64,000 nucleotides of DNA from Eucommia ulmoides (lineage: Eukaryota; Streptophyta; Magnoliopsida; Garryales; Eucommiaceae), in assembly GCA_016647705.1 (NCBI GenBank), contig CM028326.1, positions 620,001 to 684,000 of the forward strand, written 5' to 3'. Below, piece after piece: positions 45,392 through 56,678 of the stretch. Under the pieces are notes generated by a model. That model was not told the origin of the DNA, made no database searches, and saw nothing but the letters and a program-made list of their open reading frames with translations. Position 1 is the first letter of the stretch, and the number at the start of each line of letters is the position of its first letter. The position numbers and the translations under genes were made by a program.

Positions 45392-48384
45392 CTACTCTTC
45401 CTTTTCATTATCCGCAGCAACAGTCACACCGACTTCAGCTGGACGAATAATTCTGTCATACAGTGTGTATCCCGGCTGCAAAAACATAACACAATACTCT
45501 CAGCAGGAAATTCTCCAAATTCTTGTTCAAAATATTTTAAGTGTATATATATACTAGTGTATAACCGTGTTAAAGGTATAGATTTTAAAATTAAAAAGTT
45601 TAAAATTTTAAATTAAAAACAGAAAGACGAAGAATAAACATCAACTGATGTTGGTCATTGTTCAATGAGAGGCTGGCGAGAGGAGAAAGGGCAATTCATG
45701 AGGAGATGGGGGTAGAAATAGGCGTGCATGAACATATAGAGAGGCGGGAGCGAGCCTGGTTGGCGACCTCTAATATAAAAATGTTTAATCTCAACCGTTG
45801 GATCTAAAATTTGATCCAATAATCAAAAAGTCTAAAATATAAAATGTGTCCCGATTTATATATATACTAGTGATTCTGGTGCGTAAAGAGTCATTATATT
45901 GATTTTTTTAATTTAAAAATATAAAAAGATAGTAAATAATAAAATAATCAATCAAATACAAATATAAAATTAAAGGGTACAAAGTGTAATTTTATTTAAC
46001 CGTTTCGGAAGTTGTGTGAAATTTTTGTGCAACATATTTTGCCATAGGTTGTTAGTTTGTTAAAGATATTATATGATATTAGATCATAAGGATTTAAAAT
46101 GGTATGTGATCTCAACAGTTGAACCTAAAGTTGGTCCAACAATTCAAAATGTCTAAAATGTAAAATGTATCCTGATTTATAGAAAAGAAATAGATATACG
46201 AGATTACCTTCAAGACGACAGCAACGGTATCAGCAGGCTTAGATGGATCCTGAACTTGGAACACAGCATTATGTCTGTGTGGATCAAATTGTTCATTTGT
46301 TGGATCATATTTTTCCACTCCGAATTTCTTCAATACCTGAAATCAAATGCTTTGCATAAGCCCAATATAGATCAACTTCACTAATGATCTTGCTAATCAT
46401 ACTAATCATATAAGATCAGAAAGGTCGAGTTTTTACCACATTTTAAAACTAAAAACTGATATATATATATATTTAACTAAAATGGCTCATTTTCTAATTT
46501 TAGAGTTAGAATTCAAGTTAACTACCTCTGCCAACTGTTTTTCAGTCATTTCAACACCTTCAAGAAGAGTTTTCAGAAGCGCCACCGCCCCATCACTGCT
46601 TTTAGAATCATCAAATTTTGAAAAACTATCTTTTGCTACAGAGGAAGCCCGCCCCAGATTATCTGCAACGTCCAACAAGCTCTTTGCGAAATTCTACACC
46701 AAAACAAACAGCAGAAGGTAAAAATGAGAAAACGGTTTCCTATCCTATAGCATAAAAAGAGCAGCATCGATTGGCACCTGAATGGCAAACTTCTTAGAAT
46801 TTTCTGCTTCACGTCTAGTCCTAGCCATCACATTCTCCATTTCAGCATACGTTCGAAGAACTTTATCTTTCATTTCTTCAATCTCTTTATACTTCTGTTT
46901 TAAGAGTTCCTCACTCTCCTTCACGATCTTCAACAGCTCGTCCTTGGACAAGTCCGCCATTGAATCTGAATCAGAATCTGAAAATGAAGTTCATTTAGTA
47001 TATATTCTCTTTCTTCTAGCAGACAGGGAGATGTTATGTTTAGTGTAATAGACCTGATTCGTCTTCTTGGGCAGAAACTTCAGCTTCTGCAGAAGGGGGT
47101 GCTTCTGTTTCATCAGCATCTCCATTTGATTTTGCAGCTGCAGCGTCTTCATTATTCTCTGTAGTGCTACTATCTTGTTCATTTCTAGACTGGGGAGCCT
47201 CCTTTTCATTCGGATCTGGAGAAGAAGTAGAGAAGAATCCAAATTGTTGCAGAGAATGTGTATCGAGCAGTGAATTGTGCGACAAGAACAGCTGCCCTGT
47301 AACCAACTGAAACAGAGAAAATTCATATGAAACACTGATTTTAAACAGAAAAACTGCATCATTTAATGGCAATTCAACCCAAATCAATGGGTAACCAAAC
47401 CAAACCAAATGGTTCGCTTTTGAAACCGATTAAATGCTTTTAGTTACGGTTTTGGTTTTGAAATTAAAAGCTGAAGCAGTTTTGATTTTAGTTTTAGGAT
47501 AGTAACCGTGAGATCGAACGGCGAAACCGAATCGCATAACCGGCATTTTAGATACATTTTTATTATATATATTACTTCCACCTTTTTTATTTATTTACAT
47601 TTTGACCTCTAATATATAGGGTTAATTGGGCTAATTTTAAGATTTTTATAATTTCTTCCGATATTTTAGTTATGTTTTTGTTTATATATAAAAATCAAAG
47701 GTTTTCGTGGTGATTTTGGTTATATGTAAAATTAAAAAACCGTTTTGCGGTTTTGCAGTTTTGGTTTTCATAAAATTAAATATTTCGATTTTAAAACCGT
47801 TTTCTAAGATGGTTTTGGTTTTGATTTTGGGTTCCGTACATGTCTAAGGGTTTTGGTTTCTATTGAAATCAGCCTAAAACCAAACCGTTGCCATCCCCTT
47901 AACTCTATAAGCTTGTAACAATGCATAAGAACTGCCAAAAAAAAAAAGCAAAAACCTATATGAATGCGAAAAAATAGAGTAAGAAAATGACAAAGCCAGA
48001 TGAAAATCATCACAAATGAGGGCACAAAAACCCTTAAAAAACGCTAACAATTGGAGATAACAAGTTGACATCAAAACTCGAATTCTCCGTTTAGGGTAAA
48101 AAAAAAAAACTGAAATTCAAATCTACAATTGAAATTATATTGTTGCTTAAACCCTTGTAAAACCCTAACTTGGTGAATACAAGTTAGAAGATACAAAATA
48201 TACCCGCAGGATGATAGATTGAGAGACGTACCTTGTTTGGGGAGTCGAGGAGAGAGCTGGAGTGAAATCGATCGGAGTGGAGAGGAAATGGCGGTTGATT
48301 TTGGCGAGCACATAGCGATAAGGAGCTCCGGCACACAGATGCGACACTTCTCGATAGCCGATAGGCAGCCCTAACGCCGAACAT
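45392..48384 (-). CDS. MGE1: mitochondrial GrpE, nucleotide-exchange factor of mtHsp70
   Basis: Six exons on the minus strand: 48384-48232, 47306-47054, 46977-46778, 46693-46526, 46336-46208, 45475-45392. They join to 328 aa. Residues 1-50 (MFGVRAAYRLSRSVASVCRS...) are R- and S-rich with no early acids, as in a mitochondrial presequence. Residues 75-140 are an acidic, low-complexity linker. From about 145 to 195 runs the long coiled-coil helix of GrpE, including LRTYAEMENVMARTRREAE. The C-terminal beta domain carries the family signature around PGYTLYDRIIRPAEVGV (302-318). The protein releases ADP from mitochondrial Hsp70 during import and folding. Its 3' end converges on the 187-aa protein gene, with 428 bp between stops. 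The last intron contains two tandem repeat units, and intron 1 a dispersed repeat. Confidence 0.94.
45543..46190. repeat. two tandem units, possibly Helitron-like, in GrpE intron 5
   Basis: Each unit opens with TATATATATACTAGTG (at about 45545 and 45857). Each closes with a similar block containing ATCTCAAC(C/A)GTTG and GTCTAAAAT(A/G)TAAAATGT. The second close is at about 46100-46185. ACTAG near a border is reminiscent of Helitron ends, but I could not verify the terminal hairpin, so the class is open. Confidence 0.45.
47400..47890. repeat. dispersed repeat in GrpE intron 1
   Basis: The block is rich in AAACCG and GGTTTTGGTTTT phrases. It matches, with many changes, 63420-64000 near the right edge: both have GAAACCGAT(T/C)AAATG, then GAAGCAG, then GGATAGTAA(C/T)CGTGA. 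The class of the element is unknown. Confidence 0.55.
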
Positions 48385-48524
48385 CTCTGCCGAGAGAGTC
48401 TCACACAGGTAGAGGGAGATAATGGCGGTTGGGAGAGGAGGGTGGAAGACGAGAGGTGGTATGATTGATTTCGGCCTGGTTTAATTTAGATTAATTTGAT
48501 GCCCCATATTGCAATATCTTTTTT

Positions 48525-48695
48525 TTTTTTTTTTTTTTTGGATTTCACCGTCGGTGGAGATTAATCTCTCGAGGTACTGTCAGACGTCAGAAACGGAAGT
48601 TTCTCCCAACAGAGCACTTTTCATACACAACCTCCCATGGTTCAATTCCGGGATGATTGTTTAAGGAGACCAAACCCCCATATTACAATATTTAA
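48525..48695 (-). mobile_element. probable SINE upstream of GrpE
   Basis: On the minus strand a short body with a B-box-like GAATTGAACC is followed about 110 bases later by a long A-run (the T-run at 48520-48539 on the plus strand). It lies 140 bp upstream of the GrpE ATG, so it may affect that promoter. No second copy was found in the window, so this call is weaker than families A and B. Confidence 0.4.
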
Positions 48696-49907
48696 ACTCG
48701 AGGAAATCGTAAAAAAAAAAAAATTATTTTTTAATCCACAAGATATAGTGAATGTCTACGTAGATGATGACATTTATATTGTTTTTTAATGTTCTACATT
48801 TCTTTCATCTTCATAAAACTAAACATGGCTAGTAGGGCAGGCGAGTGACCGTAGTTAAAAAATGAGAGTGTAAAATGGAGACGCAAGCAACCGAAGATTG
48901 TGCGATAGGAACGGCAGAGAAGGAAGCAAGGAACCGAAGGTTATGCGGTAGGGGTGCTAGGGTGGCGCGGTAGGTCGGAACGTTATGCAGTAAGCTATGT
49001 GCTATGTGCGTCTAAGAGGGTTAAATGTGGGAAAGTCGCTCTTGTTTCCTCACAAGTATCTCTGTATTTTTGAAGCTCCGCATACAACAAAATCGAGCAC
49101 TAAAAACATTGTTAATAATTTTAAGAAATTAAAATAAATATAAATTTTTAGAGACTACTTATATTTTTAAGTATTGAAAATTTTAATATTAAATTTTTAA
49201 ATACTTTCAAATTTTAAAAAAAAAAATTGTAATTTTTTTTTTCCTAAAATAATTTTTATAATTTTATTTTTCTAAAATATTCTCTCTTTACAACTTTCTC
49301 TTTTTATTTTTTTTCCCGATTTAATATTTTCTCCATCTATATTTTTTTTGTATATAATTTTTTTTTAAATAAATTCATAATCATTAATCAATATTAATTA
49401 AATTATATGTATCTACTTGATATCAATTAGGTCACAATTAACATCGATTAAAAGGTTGATAAGGGAAAAATAATAATTAATATAAAATAAAAAATAAAAA
49501 TAGAAGACTTAAGTACCCTCGACAAATATATTGTATAACGGGTTGATGTGGTGTGTCATATAGCACCCTGTGGTGTATTTAGCATTTTAATTCTAATGTG
49601 CTCCCCAGAGGATCGAACACCGGTTGATAAGTATAGTCCATGTCTAAAGATACTAATTTTATTTCAATATATTAATTTTAAATATCCTATAATTAATTCA
49701 AATACACACTAGTTAATTCGAGATTGAGTCCTCTGATTTGGCTGATAGTAATCTCACTTCAGACACCTTCTCTCTCTATCTTTGAACAACCATCAACGCC
49801 GCCATCACATTTATCTTTCTTCTTTTTTTTTCCTCTTTTTTTTTTTTTCCATTAATTATTTAAGTTAAAATCTATACTTTCAGACATAAGCTATACACCA
49901 GTATATG

Positions 49908-49940
<33 letters not shown>

Positions 49941-50054
49941 ATTTGAAGTGTTTTCCGGTCAATTTATACACCTTATCAATACTAATTTTCGAATTTAAAC
50001 AGAGACTAATTTCCGCTTCAAAATAAAAAATAATTTCATTTTCAATCCCAATTT

Positions 50055-50285
50055 GAAATGCGTGCATTCTGTAGTAGGGGATTTAAGAGAGGTGCTCTCT
50101 TTCCTTATCAATTAAGGTTCGATCCGGCGGAAGAGGACTCCAAGAATAAAATCTTGAATACACCAAGCCGATATGAGAGAGTGCATCTTTAAGATTGCAT
50201 GGGGAGATGATTAGTCAATGTACGCGTAAGTTAGTCTGAACCCACCTTACCATATAATAAAATAAAATAACACAATAACAACAAT
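50055..50285 (+). mobile_element. SINE family B, copy 1
   Basis: It contains a good B-box, GGTTCGATCC, followed by CTTGAATACACCAAGCCGAT, then GATTAGTCAATGTACGCGTAA and an A/C-rich tail. It aligns well with 50618-50848. Confidence 0.65.
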
Positions 50286-50617
50286 TAAGCCTTTGTCCCA
50301 CTTAAATAGGGTCGAATACATGAATCCGTTTACAAAGAGTAAATTTCCAGGAAATTTTTCCAGGGCAAATGCAGGTTCTGATATTATATGATTATGAAGA
50401 TTGTGGATGGCAAATGGCAGAGACCAATCATCGGAAAAACAGTACTACGTACTGCCCAACAAAAGCCTCTCTACAGGTTTTATTTTCTAGCAGTTACAAC
50501 CCCAGCCTAGAAATCAGATGTAATTCGTGATTGTCCTTCTCAGACACGCAGAGAATTCTAGAGAGAGAAATCCATTGCGTTACTGACGTTTGTGGTCAAG
50601 AATTTGGTGAGCAATGA

Positions 50618-50848
50618 CCTAATACGCGATAGTCTGGTTGGTAACGAGATGTCTCATTTCCTTGTTAGCAAGGGTTTGACTCACCTGGAGAGCACTCCGA
50701 GAATTAAATCTTGAATTTAATCCTGAATGCATCAGGCTGATGTGAAGGAGTGCGCGCCCTTAAAATTGCTTGGTGAGGTGATTAGTCAAGGTACGCATAA
50801 GTTGACCCGGACACATTTTACCGTAAAACCAAAAATACAAAAAAATAA
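50618..50848 (+). mobile_element. SINE family B, copy 2
   Basis: An A-box-like TAGTCTGGTTGGTAACG is followed by a diverged B-box (GGGTTTGACTC). The shared body includes GATTAGTCAAGGTACGC and GACCCGGACACATTTTACCG, and the tail is A-rich. A third copy, only its 3' part, is at 62772-62915. Confidence 0.65.
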
Positions 50849-51430
50849 GGTGGCGTTTCGTTAGTGTTCCCACTTTTTTGAAGCCAACTGGAATGGGTTG
50901 GGTTGAGTTGGATTGGGTTGGGTTGGGTTGGGTTAAGAATTTTGGGAACAGAATTGCGTTTGGTAACGATAATTTTTGTTTTGTGCTGAGAACATAATCG
51001 TGTTTGGTAATGATTTTATCCTAAAATTAATTTTTTTTTTGAATTTTTTTTTTTTGTGTTTGGCGGCGGCCAGACGCCGGCGGCGGTGGTGGCCGGCGGC
51101 GTCGTGGACAGACGGCGACACACGGTGTCCCGAGACAGTCGCCGGACTGCAAAGGCAGACGGCGGCAGCAGGTGACCGGCGACGGTGGACGGTGACCAGG
51201 TGGTTGTCAGATGGTGGCCAGAGTTGAGAACTTTGGGTTGAGTTTTTTGGGAAAAAAAAAAAACAAGTTTTTTTTGTTTCTCATTTTTTTAACATTTTGA
51301 GAATCAATTTCTATTTTTGGATTGGGTTGGGTTGAGTTTTATATTTGCCAAACGCGTTCCCAAAAATCAAACTCAGAATTTTTGGGTTGGGTTAAGTTAA
51401 GTTTGGTTGGGAACACTAACCAAACGGGCC
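50849..51430. mobile_element. TIR element flanked by TAA, GGC-rich interior
   Basis: TAA is duplicated at 50846-50848 and 51431-51433. The left end is GGTGGCGTTTCGTTAGTGTT, and the right end after reverse-complementing is GGCCCGTTTGGTTAGTGTTC. A 3-bp TAA target with G-rich ends fits PIF/Harbinger-type MITEs. Subterminal GGGTTGGGTT repeats lead to a GC-rich core at 51055-51230 made of GGCGGC and GACGG units. The core differs completely from those of the related elements at 21391 and 40230. Confidence 0.75.
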
Positions 51431-52089
51431 TAAATAAATTTGGTGAGCAATGAACCTCAAGGTCAAGTGGCAGCTATAACCAGACCATGACTATATTGGA
51501 GAGAGAGAGAGAGAGAGAGAGAGGGGCCCAACTCTCTCTCCAACAATTCCTAACAATTTCTAACAACATTTGTTGGATGCTAAAACAAGAAAATTTGATC
51601 ATTAAATGCATCAAATGTTACACTTATTACCAGACCAGGCCGTTACATGCATCATAAACCAGGATTATTCAGGCAGCCAGACCGGTGATCATCATCAGAC
51701 CATTCAACAATGGTTCCTTAAAAACCCTGATCAGACATCAAAGAACAAAACAAACCCAGACCAGGCCGTTACATGCATCATAAACCAGGATTATTCAGGC
51801 AGCCGGACCGGTGATCATCAAAGAACAAAACAAACCCAGATCACTAGAAACATCGTACGGAATGAAAAAAAAGGTAAAAAAAGTCCACCACTGCATTTAC
51901 TGAATTCATTAAATCGAACCTCGGCAGCTTCATACCTACTCCTCCTCCTTTTCTAACAGCCACCAAATAACTCACAAGAAACTTCACGCACACATACACT
52001 TAATATCTACTTCCCCCTTCTCTATTCATATCTATAACTGAAACCAGCTTTCCCAAGCTAGCTGCCAAACAGAGAGAGCCAAAGAAAAA

Positions 52090-54266
52090 ATGGCACGTAA
52101 AGCCTTACCGTTCCTCCTCCTCCTTGCTAACCTCCTGTTTAAATCTCATGCAAAAGTTCCATCAATTATAGTGTTTGGAGACTCCACTGTGGATTCAGGC
52201 AACAATAACAATATCTCAACTGTCCTAAAGAGCAATTTCGAGCCATACGGTCGTGATTTCATTAATGGTCAGCCGACCGGTCGGTTTTCAAACGGTCGGC
52301 TTCCGACAGACTTTATTTCTGAGGCCTCCGGCCTCAAGCAAAGCATACCTGCTTACTTGGACACAAGGTACACTATTGCAGATTTTTCTACAGGAGTTTG
52401 CTTTGCATCGGCTGGAACTGGTTATGACAATGCGACATCGGATGTGCTGGTATGTAGACAAAATATTTTAAGGTAGTGTTTGGTTACATCACATGTGTTA
52501 AAAAATTACATTTAAAAATAATAATAAAAAAGTATAATATTAAAAGTAAGTGACGACATGATGTGATATACTGTGTTATGATGTTTTTGTAAAATTGTTT
52601 ATTTGCAGTCCGTGATACCCCTCTGGAAAGAACTCGAGTACTACAAAGAATACCAGAAGCAGCTGAGACTCTACCTAGGCGACGAAAAGGCGGACAAGGT
52701 TTTAAGTGAAGCCCTCTACTTGATAAGCTTAGGAACAAATGACTTCCTCGAGAATTACTTTCTCATTTCACGAAGATCATCACATTATTCCGTGGATGAG
52801 TACCAGAATTTCCTATTGGGCATTGCTAGAAATTTCATCGTGGATCTTCACCAGCTGGGAGCACAAAAAATAGCCGTAACCGGGCTTCCACCCATGGGAT
52901 GTTTACCGCTAGAGAGAGCCACAAACGTACTGCATGGAGGTGGTTGCATCGAGGAATACAATAAGGTTGCTAGGGATTTCAACACAAAATTTGAAGAATT
53001 GGTTGTGGAAATGAACAAGGAAGTTTCAGGAATTCGATTGGTGCTTTGGAACCCGTATGACATAATGTCAAAAATCATTCAGAGTCCACAATCTTTTGGT
53101 AAGTACTTGATCATTTTTTCAGTCCATCACGAATTAGCCTCATAGCAACAGATGAAGAACACAAGCACGTACACTGCAGGCTTTAGGGGTGGAACTAGGT
53201 TTTAACAAGAGGGGGCACAACAAAGGAAAAAAAAAAATGAAGATACAATATAGTTGCTAGAAAATTTAATAAAAAATTGTTAGTCACCATCAACATGTTA
53301 AGAAAAATAAACAACTAGCATCATCTTTTCCAGAACTAACAGATTATATTCAAATCCAAATATATTTTTTATCTTGCCTTGGATATATCTATGTTTTTTA
53401 ATTAACAATGAAATTAGTTAAATCAAGAGAATTGAAAAAAAAAGAACAAAAAATAATTAAACTAAGGTACAAAAGTATATTAGGGCACTTAATATAAATA
53501 AAATACTATAGTTTCGTAGATAAAGTTTAGAATTTTCAACTGATATGCATAAATAATCATTGAATTTCTAGAGATGGCAGTGTAATTTATCCAAATTGAG
53601 ATGGGACAACTACCTAACTTTTAGGGGTTCTAGTGTAACTATTAAATTTTTATTTATTTTTGGGAGTGGGGGGGTGGGAGGGTGGGGTGTGTGGCCCCCT
53701 GGGCACATGCTAGCTCCACTCGACTGGCATACTGGATCAGATGCGATGCTCTAAACTCTGAGCGAACCAGGCTCACATAACAGAAATTTCATACGCATAC
53801 GCACGTGAATTCAATAGACAATTGGAATCTTAGCTATTCCTAATTCTATAGAAAAAAAATTATATAGAAATAAATAAATAAGAACATAGGATTCCAAATA
53901 TATATGGAAACTAAACATTGAATATTATGTGAAAATTATGAAAAACGTTGGATATTTTGGAATAGAAAGTTACATATAGCCATATATGGTTTCTATTTTT
54001 TTTTTTTTTTAATGGATTTGGGTTATTCAAGTTAAACAGAAATTAACTTGATTTTGCTTCTGATTCCAGGATTTGAAAGTGCAGCCGTAGCATGTTGTGC
54101 GAGTGGAACCTATGAGATGAGCTACTTGTGCGAAAAATACAACCCTTTCACGTGTAAAGATGCAAGTAAATATGTATTCTGGGATTCCTTCCACCCCACA
54201 GAGAAAACATACAGCATAGTGGCATACTATGCAGTGACGACTGCACTAGCCGAATTCTTGTATTAG
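52090..54266 (+). CDS. secreted GDSL esterase/lipase
   Basis: Three exons: 52090-52449, 52609-53098, 54070-54266. They join to 348 aa, the normal length for plant GDSL enzymes. Residues 1-21 (MARKALPFLLLLANLLFKSHA) are a signal peptide. The nucleophile block VFGDSTVDSGNNN gives serine 32; GTND gives asparagine 164; WDSFHPTE gives the catalytic aspartate 322 and histidine 325. GLPPMGCLP, the block II glycine region, is also intact. All SGNH catalytic residues are present, so the enzyme should be active on ester or lipid substrates outside the cell. The actual substrate cannot be told. The first exon starts just after a short leader (CAAAGAAAAAATGG). Intron 2, nearly 1 kb, carries a probable small transposon. 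Confidence 0.95.
53183..53735. mobile_element. probable TIR element in GDSL intron 2
   Basis: The left end reads GGGGTGGAACTAGG...AGAGGGGGCACAAC, and the right end after reverse-complementing reads AGTGGAGCTAGCA...AGGGGGCCACAC, imperfect inverted repeats. A G-rich stretch (53660-53692) precedes the right end. No target duplication was resolved. A/T-rich, non-coding interior. Confidence 0.5.
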
Positions 54267-54564
54267 TTCGAGCAAATAATAGGAATATAAAATCGCAATC
54301 GTGTTTATTACATCTCCAACTATCGTATTGACCTTGTACTAGAATAGATTGTATGTCTCAACATTGTGCATTCTATTTCGATCTCACATTGTTCTCAAAA
54401 TCGTACTGCTACTAGCAGTACCACCAAATGACTATCATGAAGAAAGATTCAAAGCTAGACGCCAAAAGGGCAAAATCTATATCTGTTTGATAAGGATGCA
54501 TATAATAATGAGTACAATCTAAAGGTGAAGATAATCAATCACCTTATGCTCTACGTCGTGCCAA

Positions 54565-55100
54565 CTATTTTGCCGCTTTAGGAAAATGGAGTTTTATAAG
54601 TGCAGGCAGATCAACTAGCTCGACCTGATGCTTCCCCAGTAAAATGCTCTTCAACTTTTCATCACATTTGACTACGTTCTTGTTGTTCAGATCCTAAAAA
54701 TAAATGTAAAGAAAATGCTGATATAACAATCGTTACTCGCAACGGAAACACATAATGCAAAGTTTTACTGGCAATAATTGTAGCCACGATAACATATGAG
54801 ATTCTTTTGCAGAAATTACAGTTTAGAGATGCTTAGTACATAGAGTAATCTGGAAAATTATGACATAATCTAAGCAAAAACAATTTCCAGAACCACGAAC
54901 AAATGAAATGTGAAAGAGATCAGAACCTGGAGATTGTTGGCCTTGATGTATGACCAAACACGCACGAAACATCCCAAACGTGAGGTCTGAGACTGACCCA
55001 TGAATTCTCGAAGCGTCGAAGGAAGATTAACGAGGTCAATCAGGTTTGCAAGTTTTTTGGGGTTATCTGTAATGGCCTTCTTCATCCGTTGGGGCAGCAT
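54565..55100 (-). CDS. small SWIB/MDM2-domain protein, 100 aa
   Basis: Two coding exons on the minus strand, 55100-54927 and 54693-54565, join in phase 0 to 100 aa. Nearly the whole protein is one SWIB domain: NLIDLVNLPSTLREFMGQSQ, then RLGCFVRVWSYIKANNLQD, then CDEKLKSILLGKHQVELVDL, ending LHFPKAAK. SWIB folds occur in SWI/SNF subunits of the BAF60 type and in small plant proteins found in nuclei, plastids or mitochondria. The start MLPQRMKKAITDNPKKL is the first ATG in frame; the frame is open further upstream (KKDGVWER) and could be reached from an upstream exon. A DNA- or chromatin-related role is expected from the family; location is open. Confidence 0.88.
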
Positions 55101-55371
55101 TCTCTCCCAAACTCCGTCCTTCTTCCGCAATCAAAAATCAGCTAAAACAACACAAAAATTTGGAGACTCAATTCGCAGGGGAATTTAATCAAACACCTGA
55201 GTTTCAAGGTTGAGGATGTTGAAGATTTAGATCCAAGCGATACTCTAACGTGAGTTAACATGATAGAACTAGATACCGCGTAGCAAGATTAAACTAGGAT
55301 CAAAAGCCAGACATCGAACATACAAAAGAGAAGGAAAATCGCATTTTTTTATGAATTCGACGGAGGTATAC

Positions 55372-55550
55372 CTGAGTAGTGAGACTTCTACTGCCGTAAA
55401 TTGGATGTTGAAAGTTGAGAGCTCTATGCCGCAAGAGTGCAGGGTTGTTTATCAACGGCCGGATATCGGCAGTCTCTCCGACTCTGCTACTTCTACAGCT
55501 TGCAAACGGGGAAGATGGACAGAAGGAGAATAGGCAATTGAATGCATGCC
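55372..55550 (-). other. probable upstream (5' leader) exon of the SWIB gene
   Basis: A donor (CTCAG|GTATAC) at 55372/55371 precedes the coding exon. One frame through this exon is open and S/R-rich, ending RSLTTQ at the donor, much like a mitochondrial presequence, but it has no in-frame ATG. The ATG present reads another frame (MHSIAYSPSVHLPRLQ...) that stops after about 31 codons, so it may be an upstream ORF. I treat the exon as non-coding. Confidence 0.45.
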
Positions 55551-55554
55551 CTCC

Positions 55555-56678
55555 TTTTCCTAAATCCTAAATCCTAAATCCTAAATATACCCTCCCTTCT
55601 TTAAAGAATTCAATTTCGGTCCCCAATTGAAAAAAAATGTTTTTTTTTTTGTTTTTTTTTGCAACAAATTAAAATTTTAGCCCATGCAGTCCATGCGCTA
55701 CAATAATTTTTCGTTACTGTTAAAATACTCTAATTTTTTATATGAAAAAATTACATTATCTTTCAATTTGCGTTCAGATAAGAAATTTCATAAATTCCTG
55801 AAATTTTAAATGATGCAATTTCAAAATTTTATTTATAAATTATTTGTTTGGGTAACTATTTTAAATGAAAATTTTGATTGTGTAATTTCATAATTTTCTT
55901 ATTTGTATAGACAGGCATTTGTGATCAGAATTTTGAAAATCTGCCAAGTTTTAATAATAAAAAATATGAAAACATACCTAATAATATAATTTTCATTTTA
56001 ATAATTTAATAATATTATTTTCATTATACTATTTAAATTATACTAATTTTAGTAGTACCATTTTAATTATACTATTTTTATACCTATTTTAATAATAAAA
56101 TATTAATAATATCATTTCAATTATATCTCTTCATAGAAATAAAATTTCTCTTTGTAAGTATAGAAAAATAGCACATGTTTTGTAGGTATTTAAAAATTCC
56201 GTTATCCGCCTTCAAAATTATATTTTACAATTCCTCCCACTAACAAATTTGTGAAATTCTTTTTTAAAATGAAATCCCTCCTTAAATTAACTTACCCAAA
56301 CGTAATCTTATTTATTACAACACATTTGCGCGTCTAAAAAAATTATTGTTAGGCTAAAATCTTAATTTCGTGAACTATTAAAAAAACCAACGAACAATAA
56401 GGTTCATATAAGTTATTTTTTTTAATAAATAAAAAAAATAATAAATAAAAATACCGGTAACAACATCAATGATTTCCATTTCCAACTCACATAATTGGAA
56501 CATAAAATTATTGTTCAACCCCAAATCCAGTGATTCCCTGAAATACTGTTTTAAGGATGAATAGAGACTACATAAGACATATGAACATTGCTGCACCACC
56601 GGCTTCAAGACAAACATGCCACTTTTTTTTCCAGGTGTTCTTCTCAAGTATTAAAAAAAAAAAAAAAAAAAAAAAAAA
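55555..56678. other. A/T-rich intergenic DNA between SWIB and EHD1
   Basis: The region contains three AATCCTA repeats just left of 55585, long A/T-rich stretches and, at 56652-56678, a 27-base A-run directly beside the EHD1 stop. It holds the SWIB promoter and EHD1 3' UTR. No gene or clear transposon was recognised. Confidence 0.45.

Larger units (their letters stand above)
48700..52089. other. gene-free interval between GrpE and the GDSL gene
   Basis: No gene is supported. It holds A/T-rich DNA (49080-49760), a GA microsatellite (49917-49937), two SINE B copies, the TAA-flanked element at 50849-51430, another GA microsatellite (51501-51523) and a short repeated phrase (CCGTTACATGCATCATAAAC) at 51643 and 51767. 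The last 150 bases should be the GDSL promoter and leader. Confidence 0.5.

Noticed and set aside
50055-50285. A tRNA gene at the GGTTCGATCC box
   Set aside because: No cloverleaf could be drawn around it; the shared downstream body with a second copy points to a SINE.
51606-51956. 116-aa plus-strand frame before the GDSL gene
   Set aside because: It contains the same phrase repeated twice (DQAVTCIINQDYSG) from a local DNA duplication and resembles nothing known.
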